64,000 nt of DNA from Halomonas sp. M4R1S46 (GTDB taxonomy: Bacteria > Pseudomonadota > Gammaproteobacteria > Pseudomonadales > Halomonadaceae), in the NCBI RefSeq assembly GCF_025725685.1, contig NZ_CP107008.1, forward strand, positions 3,658,001-3,722,000. Reading direction: 5' to 3'. Made by a program: the position numbers and the translations under genes. Position 1 is the stretch's first letter. The number at the start of each line of letters is the position of its first letter. The notes beneath the pieces were generated by a model, which was given only the letters and a program-made list of their open reading frames with translations, ran no database searches and had not been told where the DNA came from. Of this stretch, positions 45,597 through 54,817 are shown in pieces.

Positions 45597-47045
45597 ATGA
45601 GCCTGCGCATGATCCTGCGTATCCTGGGTCTGCTGCTGATGATGTTCAGCCTGACCATGGCGCCCCCGATCCTGATCTCGCTGCTCTTCGGCGACGGCAT
45701 GTGGGAGGCCTTCGTGGTGGCGCTGGCCATCACCGTGGTGACCGGGGCCATGATGTACCTGCCCAACCGCCATGCCCGCAGGGAACTGCGCACCCGCGAC
45801 GGCTTCCTGATCGCGGCGCTGTTCTGGAGCGTGCTGGGGCTGTTCGGCTCGCTGCCACTGATGCTCACCGGCGCCTCGGCGCTGTCGCCCACCGACGCCG
45901 TCTTCGAGTCCTTCTCGGGACTGACCACCACCGGGGCCACGGTGATCACCGGCATCGACCTGTTGCCCGAGGCGATCCTCTACTATCGTCAGCAGCTGCA
46001 GTGGCTGGGTGGCATGGGGATCGTGGTACTGGCGGTGGCCATCCTACCGACGCTGGGCGTCGGCGGCATGGCCCTGTACCGCACCGAGATCCCGGGGCCG
46101 CTCAAGGACTCCAAGCTGACCCCGCGCATCACCGAGACCGCCAAGGCGCTGTGGTACATCTACGCCACCCTGACCGTGACCTGCATGCTGGCCTACATGG
46201 CCGCCGGCATGAACTGGTTCGACGCCCTGGGCCACAGCTTCTCCACCGTGGCCATCGGCGGCTTCTCGACCCACGACGCCAGCATCGGCTACTTCGACAG
46301 CGCCGCCATCGAGCTGGTCTGCGTGTTCTTCCTGGTCATCTCGGCGATGAGCTTCAGCCTGCATTTCCTGGCCTGGCGGCAGCGCAGCGTGGCCCACTAC
46401 TTCCAGGACCCGGAGGCGCGCTTCTTGATGCTGTTCCTGGCGGGCCTGGTGACCATCACCGCGATCTCGCTGTGGCTCACCGAGATCTACGAGACCACCC
46501 TGGGGCTGCGCCATGCCCTGTTCGAGGTGGTCTCGATCGCCACCACCGCCGGCTTCGCCGTGGCCGACTTCTCGATCTGGCCCGGCGCCCTGCCCTTCCT
46601 GCTGTTCGTGACGGCCTTCGTCGGCGGCTGCTCGGGCTCCACCGGCGGCGGCATGAAGGTGATCCGCATCATTCTGATCCTCAAGCAGGGCATGCGCGAG
46701 GTGATGCGTCTGATCCACCCCAATGCGGTGATCACCGTGAAGATCGGCAAGGTCAGCGTGCCGGACGGCATCGCCCAGGCGGTCTGGGGGTTCTTCTCGG
46801 CCTACGTGATGCTGTTCTTCCTGATGCTGGTGGGCGTGATGGCCACCGGCGTCGACCAGATCACCGCCTGGTCCACCGTGGCCTCGGCGCTCAACAACCT
46901 GGGCCCCGCCCTGGGCGAGGCCAGCGCACATTACGGCGACCTGCCGATGCTGGCCAAGTGGATCCTGGTGGTGGCCATGCTGCTCGGCCGCCTGGAGATC
47001 TTCACCGTGCTGGTGCTGTTCACCCCGGCCTTCTGGCGCAAGTGA
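45597..47045 (+). CDS. trkH: Trk system K+ uptake protein TrkH
   Basis: Encodes 482 residues with the repeated membrane-pore-membrane pattern. Pore-loop segments include SFSGLTTTGATVITG, STVAIGGFSTHDASIGYF and VSIATTAGFAVADFS, plus GCSGSTGGGMKVIRI after the third. It transports K+ with TrkA. The final helix (DLPMLAKWILVVAMLLGRLE to the end) and the following spacer are tandemly repeated downstream. Confidence 0.95.
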   Translation: MSLRMILRILGLLLMMFSLTMAPPILISLLFGDGMWEAFVVALAITVVTGAMMYLPNRHARRELRTRDGFLIAALFWSVLGLFGSLPLMLTGASALSPTDAVFESFSGLTTTGATVITGIDLLPEAILYYRQQLQWLGGMGIVVLAVAILPTLGVGGMALYRTEIPGPLKDSKLTPRITETAKALWYIYATLTVTCMLAYMAAGMNWFDALGHSFSTVAIGGFSTHDASIGYFDSAAIELVCVFFLVISAMSFSLHFLAWRQRSVAHYFQDPEARFLMLFLAGLVTITAISLWLTEIYETTLGLRHALFEVVSIATTAGFAVADFSIWPGALPFLLFVTAFVGGCSGSTGGGMKVIRIILILKQGMREVMRLIHPNAVITVKIGKVSVPDGIAQAVWGFFSAYVMLFFLMLVGVMATGVDQITAWSTVASALNNLGPALGEASAHYGDLPMLAKWILVVAMLLGRLEIFTVLVLFTPAFWRK

Positions 47046-47402
47046 TCGAAGATGCCGCTCTGCAGGTGGGGTCGCCTGGGCGCTGGCCGGGCCAGCGCAG
47101 CTCTCAATACCGGGGCGACCTGCCGATGCTGGCCAAGTGGATCCTGGTGGTGGCCATGCTGCTCGGCCGCCTGGAGATCTTCACCGTGCTGGTGCTGTTC
47201 ACCCCGGCCTTCTGGCGCAAGTGATCGAAGACGCCGCTCTGCAGGTGGGGTCGCCTGGGCGCTGGCCGGGCCAGCGCGGCTCTCAATACCGGGGCGACCT
47301 GCCGATGCTGGCCAAGTGGATCCGGGTGGTGGCCATGCTGCTCGGTCGCCTGGAGATCTTCACCGTACTGGTGCTGTTCACCTCGGCCTTCTGGCGCAAG
47401 TA
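46935..47402 (+). repeat. 179-bp tandem repeat of the trkH 3' end
   Basis: The copies begin at GGCGACC at 46935, 47114 and 47293, exactly 179 bases apart; the third stops after about 110 bases, giving 2.6 copies. Each holds the last 36 codons of trkH through the stop (TGA, TGA, TAG), and the first two also a 68-70-base spacer. Copies 1 and 2 are nearly identical, while copy 3 has several substitutions. Because 179 is not a multiple of three, the extra copies are out of frame with each other and are not translated as trkH. Confidence 0.95.
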
Positions 47403-47493
47403 GAGGAAACCCGATGCAAGCGCCCGCGGCGGGTTTGGCCCGCCGGCGGGCTTCGTGGATAATCGACCCTTCATCCTCCAGGCCCGAGCGTCA

Positions 47494-48732
47494 ATGACCG
47501 ACTCCCAGGACACCGTGACCGCCCCCCGTGAACAGGCCACCACCGGCGGCCCCCGCCGCACCCTCCGGGTGGGCGAGACCCGTTACACCCTGCTGGGTAC
47601 CGCTCATGTCTCGGCGGAGAGCGCCGCGGAGGTCCGCTCGCTGATCGACTCCGGCGAGTTCGACGCGGTGGCCATCGAGCTGTGCGACTCGCGCCACCAG
47701 AACCTGGCCAACCCCGACGCCCTCGGCGAGCAGGACCTGTTCCAGATCTTCCGCCAGGGCAAGGCCGGCATGGTCGCCGCCAGCCTGGCACTGGGCGCCT
47801 TCCAGCAGCGCCTCGCCGAACAGTCGGGCATCGAGCCCGGTGCCGAGATGCGCGCCGCCCTGGAGGAGACCCGGGCCCGTGGTCTGCCGCTGGTGCTGAT
47901 CGACCGGGACGTGGGGGTGACCCTCAAGCGCCTCTACCACAACGTGCCCTGGTGGCAGCGCTTCTCGCTGTTCTCGGGGCTGCTCGGTGGCGTGCTGTCG
48001 CGCCAGGATATCTCCGCCGCGGACATCGAGCGGCTCAAGGAGGGCGATGTCCTGGAGTCCACCTTCAGCGAGTTCGCCGCCGAGTCCGAGACCCTCTACA
48101 CGCCGCTGATCAGCGAGCGGGATCGCTACATGGTGCTGCGCCTGGCCGAGCAGTGCCCGCCCGGCCGCTACCGGCACGTGCTGGTGGTGATCGGCGCCGG
48201 CCATCTCAAGGGCATGGCCGAGCACCTGGAGCGTCCTCTGCCGGAGGCGCCGACCCCGGAGCGCGAGGCCCTCGAGGCCACCCCGCCACGCTCGAAGGCC
48301 TGGAAGGTCCTGCCCTGGGCGATCACCGTGCTGGTGCTGACCGGTTTCGCCATCGGCTTCTCGCGCAACACCGAACTCGGCTGGCAGCTGGTGGCGGAGT
48401 GGTTCGTGATCAACGGCGTGCTCTCCGGCGCGGCCACCCTGGTGGCCCTGGCGCACCCGGTGACCGTGGCCGCCACCGTGGTGGCCGCGCCACTCACCTC
48501 GTTGAATCCCACCATCGGCGCCGGCTTCGTCGCCGCCGGCGTGGAACTCGCCATGCGCAAGCCCAAGGTGCGCGACTTCGCCACCCTGCGCCATGACGTC
48601 ACCCAGTTGAAGGGCTGGTGGCGCAACCGCGTCTCGCGCACCCTGCTGGTCTTCCTCGCCGCCACCCTCGGCTCCGCCGCCGGCACCTGGATCGCCGGTT
48701 TCCGCATCGCCGGGGCGCTGATCGGCGGCTGA
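47494..48732 (+). CDS. TraB/PrgY-family membrane protein
   Basis: Encodes 412 residues from the ATG at 47494. An N-terminal TraB domain (RYTLLGTAHVSAESAAEV, VAIELCDSRHQNL) with putative metal-binding His/Glu is followed by C-terminal membrane helices (VLPWAITVLVLTGFAIGF, then further Ala/Val-rich helices). In enterococci TraB/PrgY proteins shut down pheromone; the bacterial chromosomal members have no settled role. It lies between the Trk and Ktr genes. Confidence 0.85.
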   Translation: MTDSQDTVTAPREQATTGGPRRTLRVGETRYTLLGTAHVSAESAAEVRSLIDSGEFDAVAIELCDSRHQNLANPDALGEQDLFQIFRQGKAGMVAASLALGAFQQRLAEQSGIEPGAEMRAALEETRARGLPLVLIDRDVGVTLKRLYHNVPWWQRFSLFSGLLGGVLSRQDISAADIERLKEGDVLESTFSEFAAESETLYTPLISERDRYMVLRLAEQCPPGRYRHVLVVIGAGHLKGMAEHLERPLPEAPTPEREALEATPPRSKAWKVLPWAITVLVLTGFAIGFSRNTELGWQLVAEWFVINGVLSGAATLVALAHPVTVAATVVAAPLTSLNPTIGAGFVAAGVELAMRKPKVRDFATLRHDVTQLKGWWRNRVSRTLLVFLAATLGSAAGTWIAGFRIAGALIGG

Positions 48733-48817
48733 GCACGGGCACGGCCCCGCTGGGCAGGATGCCAGCTGGGGGGAAGGGGACAAGCAGACGCGCACCATCC
48801 GCACCAAGGGGGCAACG

Positions 48818-49474
48818 ATGTCACGCCAGTTCGCGATTCTCGGCCTGGGCTTCTTCGGCATCACGGTGGCACAGGAGCTACACCGCCAGCATGACGAGGT
48901 GCTGGGGGTCGACCTGGACGAGTCCCGTGTCGATCACTACGCGGATCTGTTCAGCCATGCCATCGTCGGCGACATCACCGATGAACAGGTCATCAGTCAG
49001 CTCTCCCTGAGCGAATACGACGCGGTGGTCATCGACACCGATGACAACCTGGAAGCCAGCATGATCTGCACCCTGCTCGTCCGCGAACACCAGGCCCGGC
49101 AGGTCTGGGTCAAGGCCCATTCCGACACGCACTACCGCCTGCTCAAGCGCCTCGGGGCCGATCACGTCGTCTACCCGGAGTATGACATCGGGGTACGGGT
49201 CGGAGAGAGCCTCCATTATCACGCCCTGGTCGACTTCATCGACCTGGGCAACCGGCAGTTCGTGGTCGAGCTTCAGACCACCGAACAGCTCGAGACCTCC
49301 TTCCCCACGGTGGGCGACCTGAACCGGAACACCAAGAGCCTCTCGGTCATCGCCATCAAACGGGGCAATGAACTGATCCGCACGCCGGGAAGCGATATTG
49401 CCCTGAAGCCACGAGACAGCCTGGTGCTGCTGGGCGAACTGGAGGAACTGCGGAGCCTGGGCCGGCATCTCTGA
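48818..49474 (+). CDS. KtrA-like RCK K+ uptake regulator
   Basis: Encodes 218 residues: one RCK_N Rossmann domain (SRQFAILGLGFFGITVAQEL, conserved GLGxFG) and one RCK_C domain, the size of KtrA rather than the doubled TrkA. It precedes a TrkH/KtrB family gene by 44 bases, so the pair should form a second Na+-dependent or ATP-gated K+ uptake system. Base composition is slightly lower in GC than its neighbours. Confidence 0.88.
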   Translation: MSRQFAILGLGFFGITVAQELHRQHDEVLGVDLDESRVDHYADLFSHAIVGDITDEQVISQLSLSEYDAVVIDTDDNLEASMICTLLVREHQARQVWVKAHSDTHYRLLKRLGADHVVYPEYDIGVRVGESLHYHALVDFIDLGNRQFVVELQTTEQLETSFPTVGDLNRNTKSLSVIAIKRGNELIRTPGSDIALKPRDSLVLLGELEELRSLGRHL

Positions 49475-49518
49475 CCGGCATATACCACCATGAGTCACGC
49501 GACGCGGGGAGCGGGAGC

Positions 49519-50877
49519 ATGCATGAGCGCCTGAGACGCCCCATACGACGGCTTCCCCATGGGCCGGTCCTCACCTTCTCCCTGCCGGAGCTGCTGCTGC
49601 TGGGCTTCCTGCTGCTCAGCAGCGTCGGCACGCTGCTGCTGCTTCAGCCCATCGCCGCCCATCAGCCCCTGGCCTGGCATCAGGCCCTGTTTACCGCGAC
49701 CTCGGCGGTGACAGTCACCGGGCTGGGGGTGATCGACACGTCGTCACTCACCCTGTTCGGTCAGGGGGTGGTGCTGGCGCTGATCCAGATCGGTGGTCTC
49801 GGCTTCATGACCTGTGCCGCCATGATGATGGTCCTGCTCGGCGTGCGACTGCCACTGCATCAGAAGCGACTGATCAGCGAAAGCCTCGACCATACCTCCT
49901 TCGATGCGCTGGCCCACATGGTGCGACTGGTCATCGCCTTCGCCCTCATCGCGGAGGCGTGTGGCACCCTGCTGCTGGCTCTCACCTGGGTGCCCGACCA
50001 TGGCCTCGCGAAGGGGCTCTGGCTCAGCGCCTTTCACGCGATCTCGGCCTTCAACAATGCCGGTTTCTCCGTCTGGTCGGACAGCTTGATGCAGGAAGTG
50101 GCCGACCCGCTGGTCAACGGCGTGATCAGCCTGTTGTTCATCGTCGGCGGGCTCGGCTTCGTGGTCATCGCCGAACTGGCGAACTGGCGTCCGGGCACCG
50201 GGATATCGCTGCATGCGCGGATCATGCTCCACGCCACGCTGTGGCTGATCCTGGTTGCCATGGCGAGCGTGCTGCTGCTCGAGTGGCATAATCCCGCCAC
50301 CCTGGGCCGGCTGGAGACCCTCGGCGCCAAGCTGCAAGCCGCCTGGTTCCAGGCCGTCACGCCCCGCACGGCCGGCTTCAACACCCTGGACACCGGCGCC
50401 CTGTCCGCGCCCTCTACCCTGCTCACCATGCTGTGGATGTTCATCGGTGCCGGCTCCGGCTCCACCGCCAGCGGTATCAAGGTCACCACCTTCGTGGTCC
50501 TGCTGCTGGTTGCTCGCGCCTTCCTGCGCGGTCGGGTAAAGCCGGAGGCCTTCGGACGTTCGCTATCCGATGGAACGGTGATGGAGGCCGTCGCCGTGGC
50601 ACTGGCCGGCATGCTGCTGATCTTCGGCTGCCTGCTGGCCCTGACGATCACCGAGCCCGGGCAGCGTTTCCTCGACCTGGCCTTCGAGGCGGTATCGGCC
50701 TTCGGGACCGTGGGGCTCACCCGCGGCGTTACCCCTGACCTGTCGATCCCCGGCCAGCTGACCCTGATCGTGACCATGCTGCTGGGGCGGGTCGGCCCCA
50801 TCTCGCTGGGCTACCTGATCGCCAAGCGCAAGGTGAAGGGCCTTCGCTATGCCGAGGGCCGGGTGCACATCGGCTGA
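49519..50877 (+). CDS. KtrB-like K+ transporter membrane subunit
   Basis: Encodes 452 residues of the TrkH/KtrB superfamily with four pore segments (FTATSAVTVTGLGVID, SAFNNAGFSVWSD, TPRTAGFNTLDTGA, SAFGTVGLTRGVTPD), each with the filter Gly, and GAGSGSTASGIKVTTF after the third. It is shorter than TrkH and has a short N-terminus as in KtrB. With the KtrA-like protein it gives a second K+ system 2.5 kb from trkAH. Confidence 0.88.
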   Translation: MHERLRRPIRRLPHGPVLTFSLPELLLLGFLLLSSVGTLLLLQPIAAHQPLAWHQALFTATSAVTVTGLGVIDTSSLTLFGQGVVLALIQIGGLGFMTCAAMMMVLLGVRLPLHQKRLISESLDHTSFDALAHMVRLVIAFALIAEACGTLLLALTWVPDHGLAKGLWLSAFHAISAFNNAGFSVWSDSLMQEVADPLVNGVISLLFIVGGLGFVVIAELANWRPGTGISLHARIMLHATLWLILVAMASVLLLEWHNPATLGRLETLGAKLQAAWFQAVTPRTAGFNTLDTGALSAPSTLLTMLWMFIGAGSGSTASGIKVTTFVVLLLVARAFLRGRVKPEAFGRSLSDGTVMEAVAVALAGMLLIFGCLLALTITEPGQRFLDLAFEAVSAFGTVGLTRGVTPDLSIPGQLTLIVTMLLGRVGPISLGYLIAKRKVKGLRYAEGRVHIG

Positions 50878-50885
50878 GGCCGCCC

Positions 50886-51734
50886 TCAGTCGGCTGAGGC
50901 GCCCCTTGCCTGCAGCCGTCGCATGGCGGGTGTCGGTTGTTCGAGCTTCTCGTGGCGGCGACTGGCCGCGTAGCTGTCGTTGAAGGCGTCGAAGTAGTCG
51001 TCGAGGATGCCCGCCGCCTCGGCGTCGCCGGCCTGCCTGAGCAGCTCCACGGCGACCTCGACGGTGCACAGGTGGGCGGCGGAGGCCGGCTTGCGCAGGC
51101 GGTAGCGGGTCAGCCGCTCGGTGGCCAGCGGCAACACCGGCAGCGACGCCAGGTAGGGGCTCTTGCGGAAGATCCGCCGCGCCTGGCGCCAGGTGCCGTC
51201 GAGGATGATAAAGACCGGCACCTTGTCCGCGTGCACCTCGGCCATGACGCGATCCATGCCCACCACCCGGTGGGCATAGTCCTCGTGGTCGTCGGGGAAG
51301 ATCACGAAGGGGGCATAGCGGGCATCGTCGAGCAGTGCCAGCAGCCGCGCATCCGGGGCCGTACGGTACCAGGTGAAGACCTCGGTCTCGGGGAGGACGT
51401 CGCGGATCAGCCGGCCGGTATTGGTGGGCTTGTGATGCTCCAGGGGGTGGGTCAGCAGCCACACCCTGGCACGGCTCCCGGCCTGGACCCGATAGGGACA
51501 CAGGCAGTTGAGGGCCGGCAGGTTGCAGCCCTCGCAGCGCGTCACGAAGCTGCCGCGGGCCTTGAACTCCCGCCGCGGTGGCCGTGGATGACCGGTGGCG
51601 GGATCATGGGAGAGCCCGCTGGCGGGGTCACGGGAAAGCCCCCTGGCCGGGTCGCACTCCGCGACGGTCTCCGGGGGGACGTGGGCACTGTCGGTGCCGG
51701 CGGGCGGGGCCGCCGGGTCACGGGTATCACTCAT
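50886..51734 (-). CDS. DTW-domain protein, probable tRNA acp3U transferase (TapT-type)
   Basis: Encodes 282 residues. The zinc-like Cys block RCEGCNLPALNCLCPY is followed by a SPOUT-like DTW domain with LLTHPLEHHKPTNTGRL and the signature LDGTWRQARRI. DTW proteins such as TapT add aminocarboxypropyl to uridine 47 of tRNAs using S-adenosylmethionine. The N-terminal 50 residues hold three copies of a DPA-x-G motif and are probably disordered; a later start is possible. Confidence 0.85.
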   Translation of the reverse strand: MSDTRDPAAPPAGTDSAHVPPETVAECDPARGLSRDPASGLSHDPATGHPRPPRREFKARGSFVTRCEGCNLPALNCLCPYRVQAGSRARVWLLTHPLEHHKPTNTGRLIRDVLPETEVFTWYRTAPDARLLALLDDARYAPFVIFPDDHEDYAHRVVGMDRVMAEVHADKVPVFIILDGTWRQARRIFRKSPYLASLPVLPLATERLTRYRLRKPASAAHLCTVEVAVELLRQAGDAEAAGILDDYFDAFNDSYAASRRHEKLEQPTPAMRRLQARGASAD

Positions 51735-51862
51735 GATCTAGGAGCATCGCTGACTGGGTCGGGCATTCTAGCATGCCCGACCCGGATCGCCCCGGCGAGG
51801 GCCGCTCGCGGTGGCACGGGTCGCGCCGGATGTCGACGCCCTGCGGGGCGGCTACCGGCGCC

Positions 51863-52603
51863 TCAGCGCGCCTCGAGCAGCGTCTCCGGCACCCACAGCC
51901 GTCCCTCGCGCTGCCAGTGGCGCACCAGCGGTGGCACCCCCTCGCCGGCGGGCCGGCTGATCCGCGTCACGCCCGGTGGCGCCAGGGCCGCCGCCTCGGG
52001 GTCGACCAGCACGCAGGGCGCCTCCAGGGGCGCCTGGTGGAGCAGCGAGGCGGCCGGCATCACGGCCAGCGAGGTGCCCACCACCAGCAGCAGGTCGGCC
52101 TCGGCGACGAGCGCGCAGGCATCGGCGAAGTGTGGCACCGCCTCACCGAACCACACCACGTCGGGGCGCAGCTGGCTGCCCTTGTCGCAGACATCCCCCA
52201 GGCGAATGCCGCCCCGGCGCAGCGGATAGCGCATGCGCGGGTCCACCGAGGAGCGGGCCATGAGGATCTCGCCGTGCAGGTGGAGCACCCGGCGGGAGCC
52301 GGCCCGCTCGTGGAGGTCGTCGATGTTCTGGGTGATCACGCTGACCCGGAAGCCGCGGCTCTCGAGTTGCGCCAGGGCCTTGTGGGCGGCGTTGGGCCGG
52401 GCGCGGCGCACCTGGTCGCGGCGGGCGTCATAGAAGCGCAGCACGCGCTCGGGGTCGCGGTCCCAGGCCTCGGCGGTGGCGACCTCCTCGATGGGATGGT
52501 CGGCCCAGAGGCCGTCCGCGGCGCGGAAGGTCTGGATGCCGCTCTCGGCGCTGATACCCGCTCCGGTAAGCACCACCAGATGCGGCGCACGCTGCTCCAC
52601 CAT
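51863..52603 (-). CDS. cobB: NAD-dependent protein deacylase (sirtuin)
   Basis: Encodes 246 residues. NAD-site motifs are GAGISAESG (14-22) and TQNIDDLHERAG (91-102), the catalytic His is His110 and WFGEAVP follows. Tyr58-x2-Arg61 is the SIRT5-type acidic-acyl pocket, which suggests desuccinylase activity. The four zinc Cys of most sirtuins are absent; only Cys139 remains, as in a known subgroup that reads GD.C..GSQLRP. Confidence 0.88.
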   Translation of the reverse strand: MVEQRAPHLVVLTGAGISAESGIQTFRAADGLWADHPIEEVATAEAWDRDPERVLRFYDARRDQVRRARPNAAHKALAQLESRGFRVSVITQNIDDLHERAGSRRVLHLHGEILMARSSVDPRMRYPLRRGGIRLGDVCDKGSQLRPDVVWFGEAVPHFADACALVAEADLLLVVGTSLAVMPAASLLHQAPLEAPCVLVDPEAAALAPPGVTRISRPAGEGVPPLVRHWQREGRLWVPETLLEAR

Positions 52604-52848
52604 TCACCACCTCTCGCCACTCGGGCGCCAGCGACTCACTTTCCAGAACCGGCTACCCTCTTTCCAGGACTTGCCACTGCCTGAAACTACCACTCCGGGC
52701 CCCAGTGCGACCAGAAAGCGCAGCGCCCGGCCTGCCGCTCCATCACTCGAGCGACATGCGCTTGACGTCCCGCCGTCACCTTTCACCGCTACCGTCCTGC
52801 CATCCGTCATCGAGAGCCGGGCTACCGGCAACACCTCCAGGAGGGCGC

Positions 52849-53655
52849 ATGAACGACCCGACCCAGCCGACCCTGATCGAGACCCTCAAGCACGCCGCCC
52901 GGGTGGCCGGCGAGCTGCTGCGCGAGGGCTACCACGCCGCCGGTGCCATCGACTTCGAGAGCAAGGGCGCCTCCGACTTCGTGACCCACTACGACCGGGC
53001 GGCGGAGCGTATCATCATCGACACCGTGCGTCGGGCCCACCCCGAGGTGGGCTTCCTCGGCGAGGAGAGCGGCGCCACGCCGGCCCAGGCCGGTGATACC
53101 ACGGTGATCATCGATCCGCTGGACGGCACCAACAACTTCCTGCACCGGGTACCCCACTTTTCGGTCTCCATCGCCGTGGCCGAGGGGGACGCCCTCACCC
53201 ATGGCGTGGTCTATCAGCCGCTGCTGGACGAGATGCTGTGGGCGGTGCGCGGTCAGGGCGCCTACCGTGGCGCGCAGCGCATCACGACGCCGCCCGCGCG
53301 GGCCCTGCACGAGATGCTGCTCGCCACCTGCCTGCCCTACCACGCCAAGGGCGACTGCCCGACCAGCCTGGCCCAGCTCACCACCCTGATGCCCCGGGTG
53401 GCGGGCATTCGAGTCCCCGGCTCGGCGGCACTCGAAGTCGCCTATGCCGGCCTCGGCCGCTTCGATGCCTTCTGGTCCCAGGGGGCCAAGGTGGACCTGT
53501 GGGACATCGCCGCTGGCATCGTCATCGCCCGGGAGGCGGGCTGCACGGTCACCGATCTTGCCGGCGACCCGGCACCCATCGAGTGGGCCAGCCTGCTGGT
53601 GGCCCACCCCGAGCGACACGGCGATCTGCTCGACCTCCTGAGGGCCACCGGTTGA
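52849..53655 (+). CDS. Inositol monophosphatase family protein, intact active site
   Basis: Encodes 268 residues from the ATG at 52849 with AGGAGGG upstream. The metal and phosphate motifs are complete: GEES at 71-74, DPLDGTNNF at 89-97 and WDIAAG at 218-223. It could hydrolyse inositol phosphate, PAP or a related sugar phosphate. It contrasts with the SuhB-like protein at 18324, whose motifs are lost. Confidence 0.92.
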   Translation: MNDPTQPTLIETLKHAARVAGELLREGYHAAGAIDFESKGASDFVTHYDRAAERIIIDTVRRAHPEVGFLGEESGATPAQAGDTTVIIDPLDGTNNFLHRVPHFSVSIAVAEGDALTHGVVYQPLLDEMLWAVRGQGAYRGAQRITTPPARALHEMLLATCLPYHAKGDCPTSLAQLTTLMPRVAGIRVPGSAALEVAYAGLGRFDAFWSQGAKVDLWDIAAGIVIAREAGCTVTDLAGDPAPIEWASLLVAHPERHGDLLDLLRATG

Positions 53656-53947
53656 GTGGCCCCTGTCCCTGCCCCCAGATGGACGCGATCCAGCGTCCCG
53701 GCGAAGGCCCCCTCAGGCCGAGGTAGCCCCACCATCCATCAAGGATGCTGACGCCCTCTGGCACACGCTGCGGCTTGGCCATCGCCTGACCGAGACCTGG
53801 CGGGAGGGGGCCGAGGAAGGGGGCGAGGAAGATGAGTGACCACGGCCCAACATCGGCCTCCGGGGAAAAGGCTGAAGCTCAGCGGACGGACAACAGCGCC
53901 GCTTTTGGCCGGCCCGCTGGAGCGACTCGTTCGGCAGCACTGTGCAA
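53656..53947. other. Gene-free spacer before the cassette cluster
   Basis: No convincing gene. Near 53893-53939 the segment GGACAAC ... GTTCGGC next to the cassette stop at 53948 has the layout of a very degenerate attC, but neither end fits the core consensus. Otherwise only a GC-rich spacer after the phosphatase gene is seen. Confidence 0.4.
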
Positions 53948-54508
53948 CTACTGCCTTGCATCGATTGCCGTCCACTGAAGCGTCGCTTCGATGCGACGAC
54001 GATAGGTGGTGTCAATCTGCCTTGGCGTGAAACGCACATAACGCTCGGCCACTTCGCGTTGTGCGCCGACGAGCCCGGCGAGATACTGAACCACTTGGTC
54101 AGAAGAAGGCACTCTTTCTTCCCCGTTGAACGTTGGGGGCAGGTTCGTCCAAATGACGTGAGCCATCCCGTGAGATGAAGCCCACTCGGCGAGACCAGGG
54201 ATCAATGCGGGAGCAGGCTGACCGACTGACCACGAGCCAATATGCTTTGCTTCGTTCTTTTCCGGGACTCCCTCTCGCTTGCGAAGCTCTGACTTCGCGG
54301 AGGCCAGGTGGGTGGAATCCATGAGCGCCCATAAAGAACGAACCGAGCCTGCACTCTCTGTCAAGACGAGAGTGATTCGTCCATCTCGAGACTGCCGCGC
54401 GAATTCAACGTGAATGAGTGGACCATCTTCGAACCACTGACGCTGAATGGCGAGTTCTCTCGGATCCCAAACGAGGGAGCCCCAGCCAAGGCATGCGATC
54501 ATGGTCAA
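53948..54508 (-). CDS. Gamma-glutamylcyclotransferase-like cassette protein
   Basis: Encodes 186 residues. The N-terminal MTMIACLGWGSLVWDPREL resembles the GYGSL loop of the AIG2/GGCT fold, and the rest alternates strands and helices. The match is limited to this motif, so the fold call is tentative. It is the leftmost of five small genes on the minus strand, in what looks like an integron cassette cluster. Confidence 0.6.
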   Translation of the reverse strand: MTMIACLGWGSLVWDPRELAIQRQWFEDGPLIHVEFARQSRDGRITLVLTESAGSVRSLWALMDSTHLASAKSELRKREGVPEKNEAKHIGSWSVGQPAPALIPGLAEWASSHGMAHVIWTNLPPTFNGEERVPSSDQVVQYLAGLVGAQREVAERYVRFTPRQIDTTYRRRIEATLQWTAIDARQ

Positions 54509-54814
54509 TGCGCCTCCCTTGATGCCAAACGTGGACGCTCAGCGGCAGGCAAACCGCGTAGCGGCTTAGTATGCGCCGCCCTGGCCATGAGTCCCATCCA
54601 AGGCGACTGCCATCGGCTTTTCGCCCCGGACTGCTAGCCAGAATGTTGCATCAGGTGCCGTGATGATCGCGTAGCCAATTGGTTTCACAGGCTTTATCCC
54701 GATCGAGTGCCGTCCCGGGGTGTACGGTCGAGTGAGGGAGAAAGACCGGTGGAATCAAGGGGCAAGCGAGGTGGTCCGGCACTCCGGCGCGAGCAACTTG
54801 GTGCAATATTCGGG
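54509..54814. other. Gene-free spacer with an interspersed repeat
   Basis: About 300 bases without a convincing gene between two cassette genes. The right end (54787-54817) is copy 1 of the stop-codon-docked repeat listed below. No attC core was recognised here, so this junction may not be a cassette boundary, or the site may have decayed. Confidence 0.45.
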
Positions 54815-54817
54815 CTA
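54787..54817 (-). repeat. 31-base interspersed repeat at a stop codon, copy 1
   Basis: Read on the minus strand it starts TAGCCCGAATATTGCACC and ends TTGCTCGCGCC. Its first three bases are the TAG stop of the RibD-C gene. The second copy at 59843-59873 differs at two positions and likewise supplies the TAG stop of aceK. Confidence 0.75.

Noticed and set aside
47114..47403. Extra TrkH fragments as separate small membrane proteins
   Set aside because: Copies lack a start codon and Shine-Dalgarno in the TrkH frame; better described as repeats.
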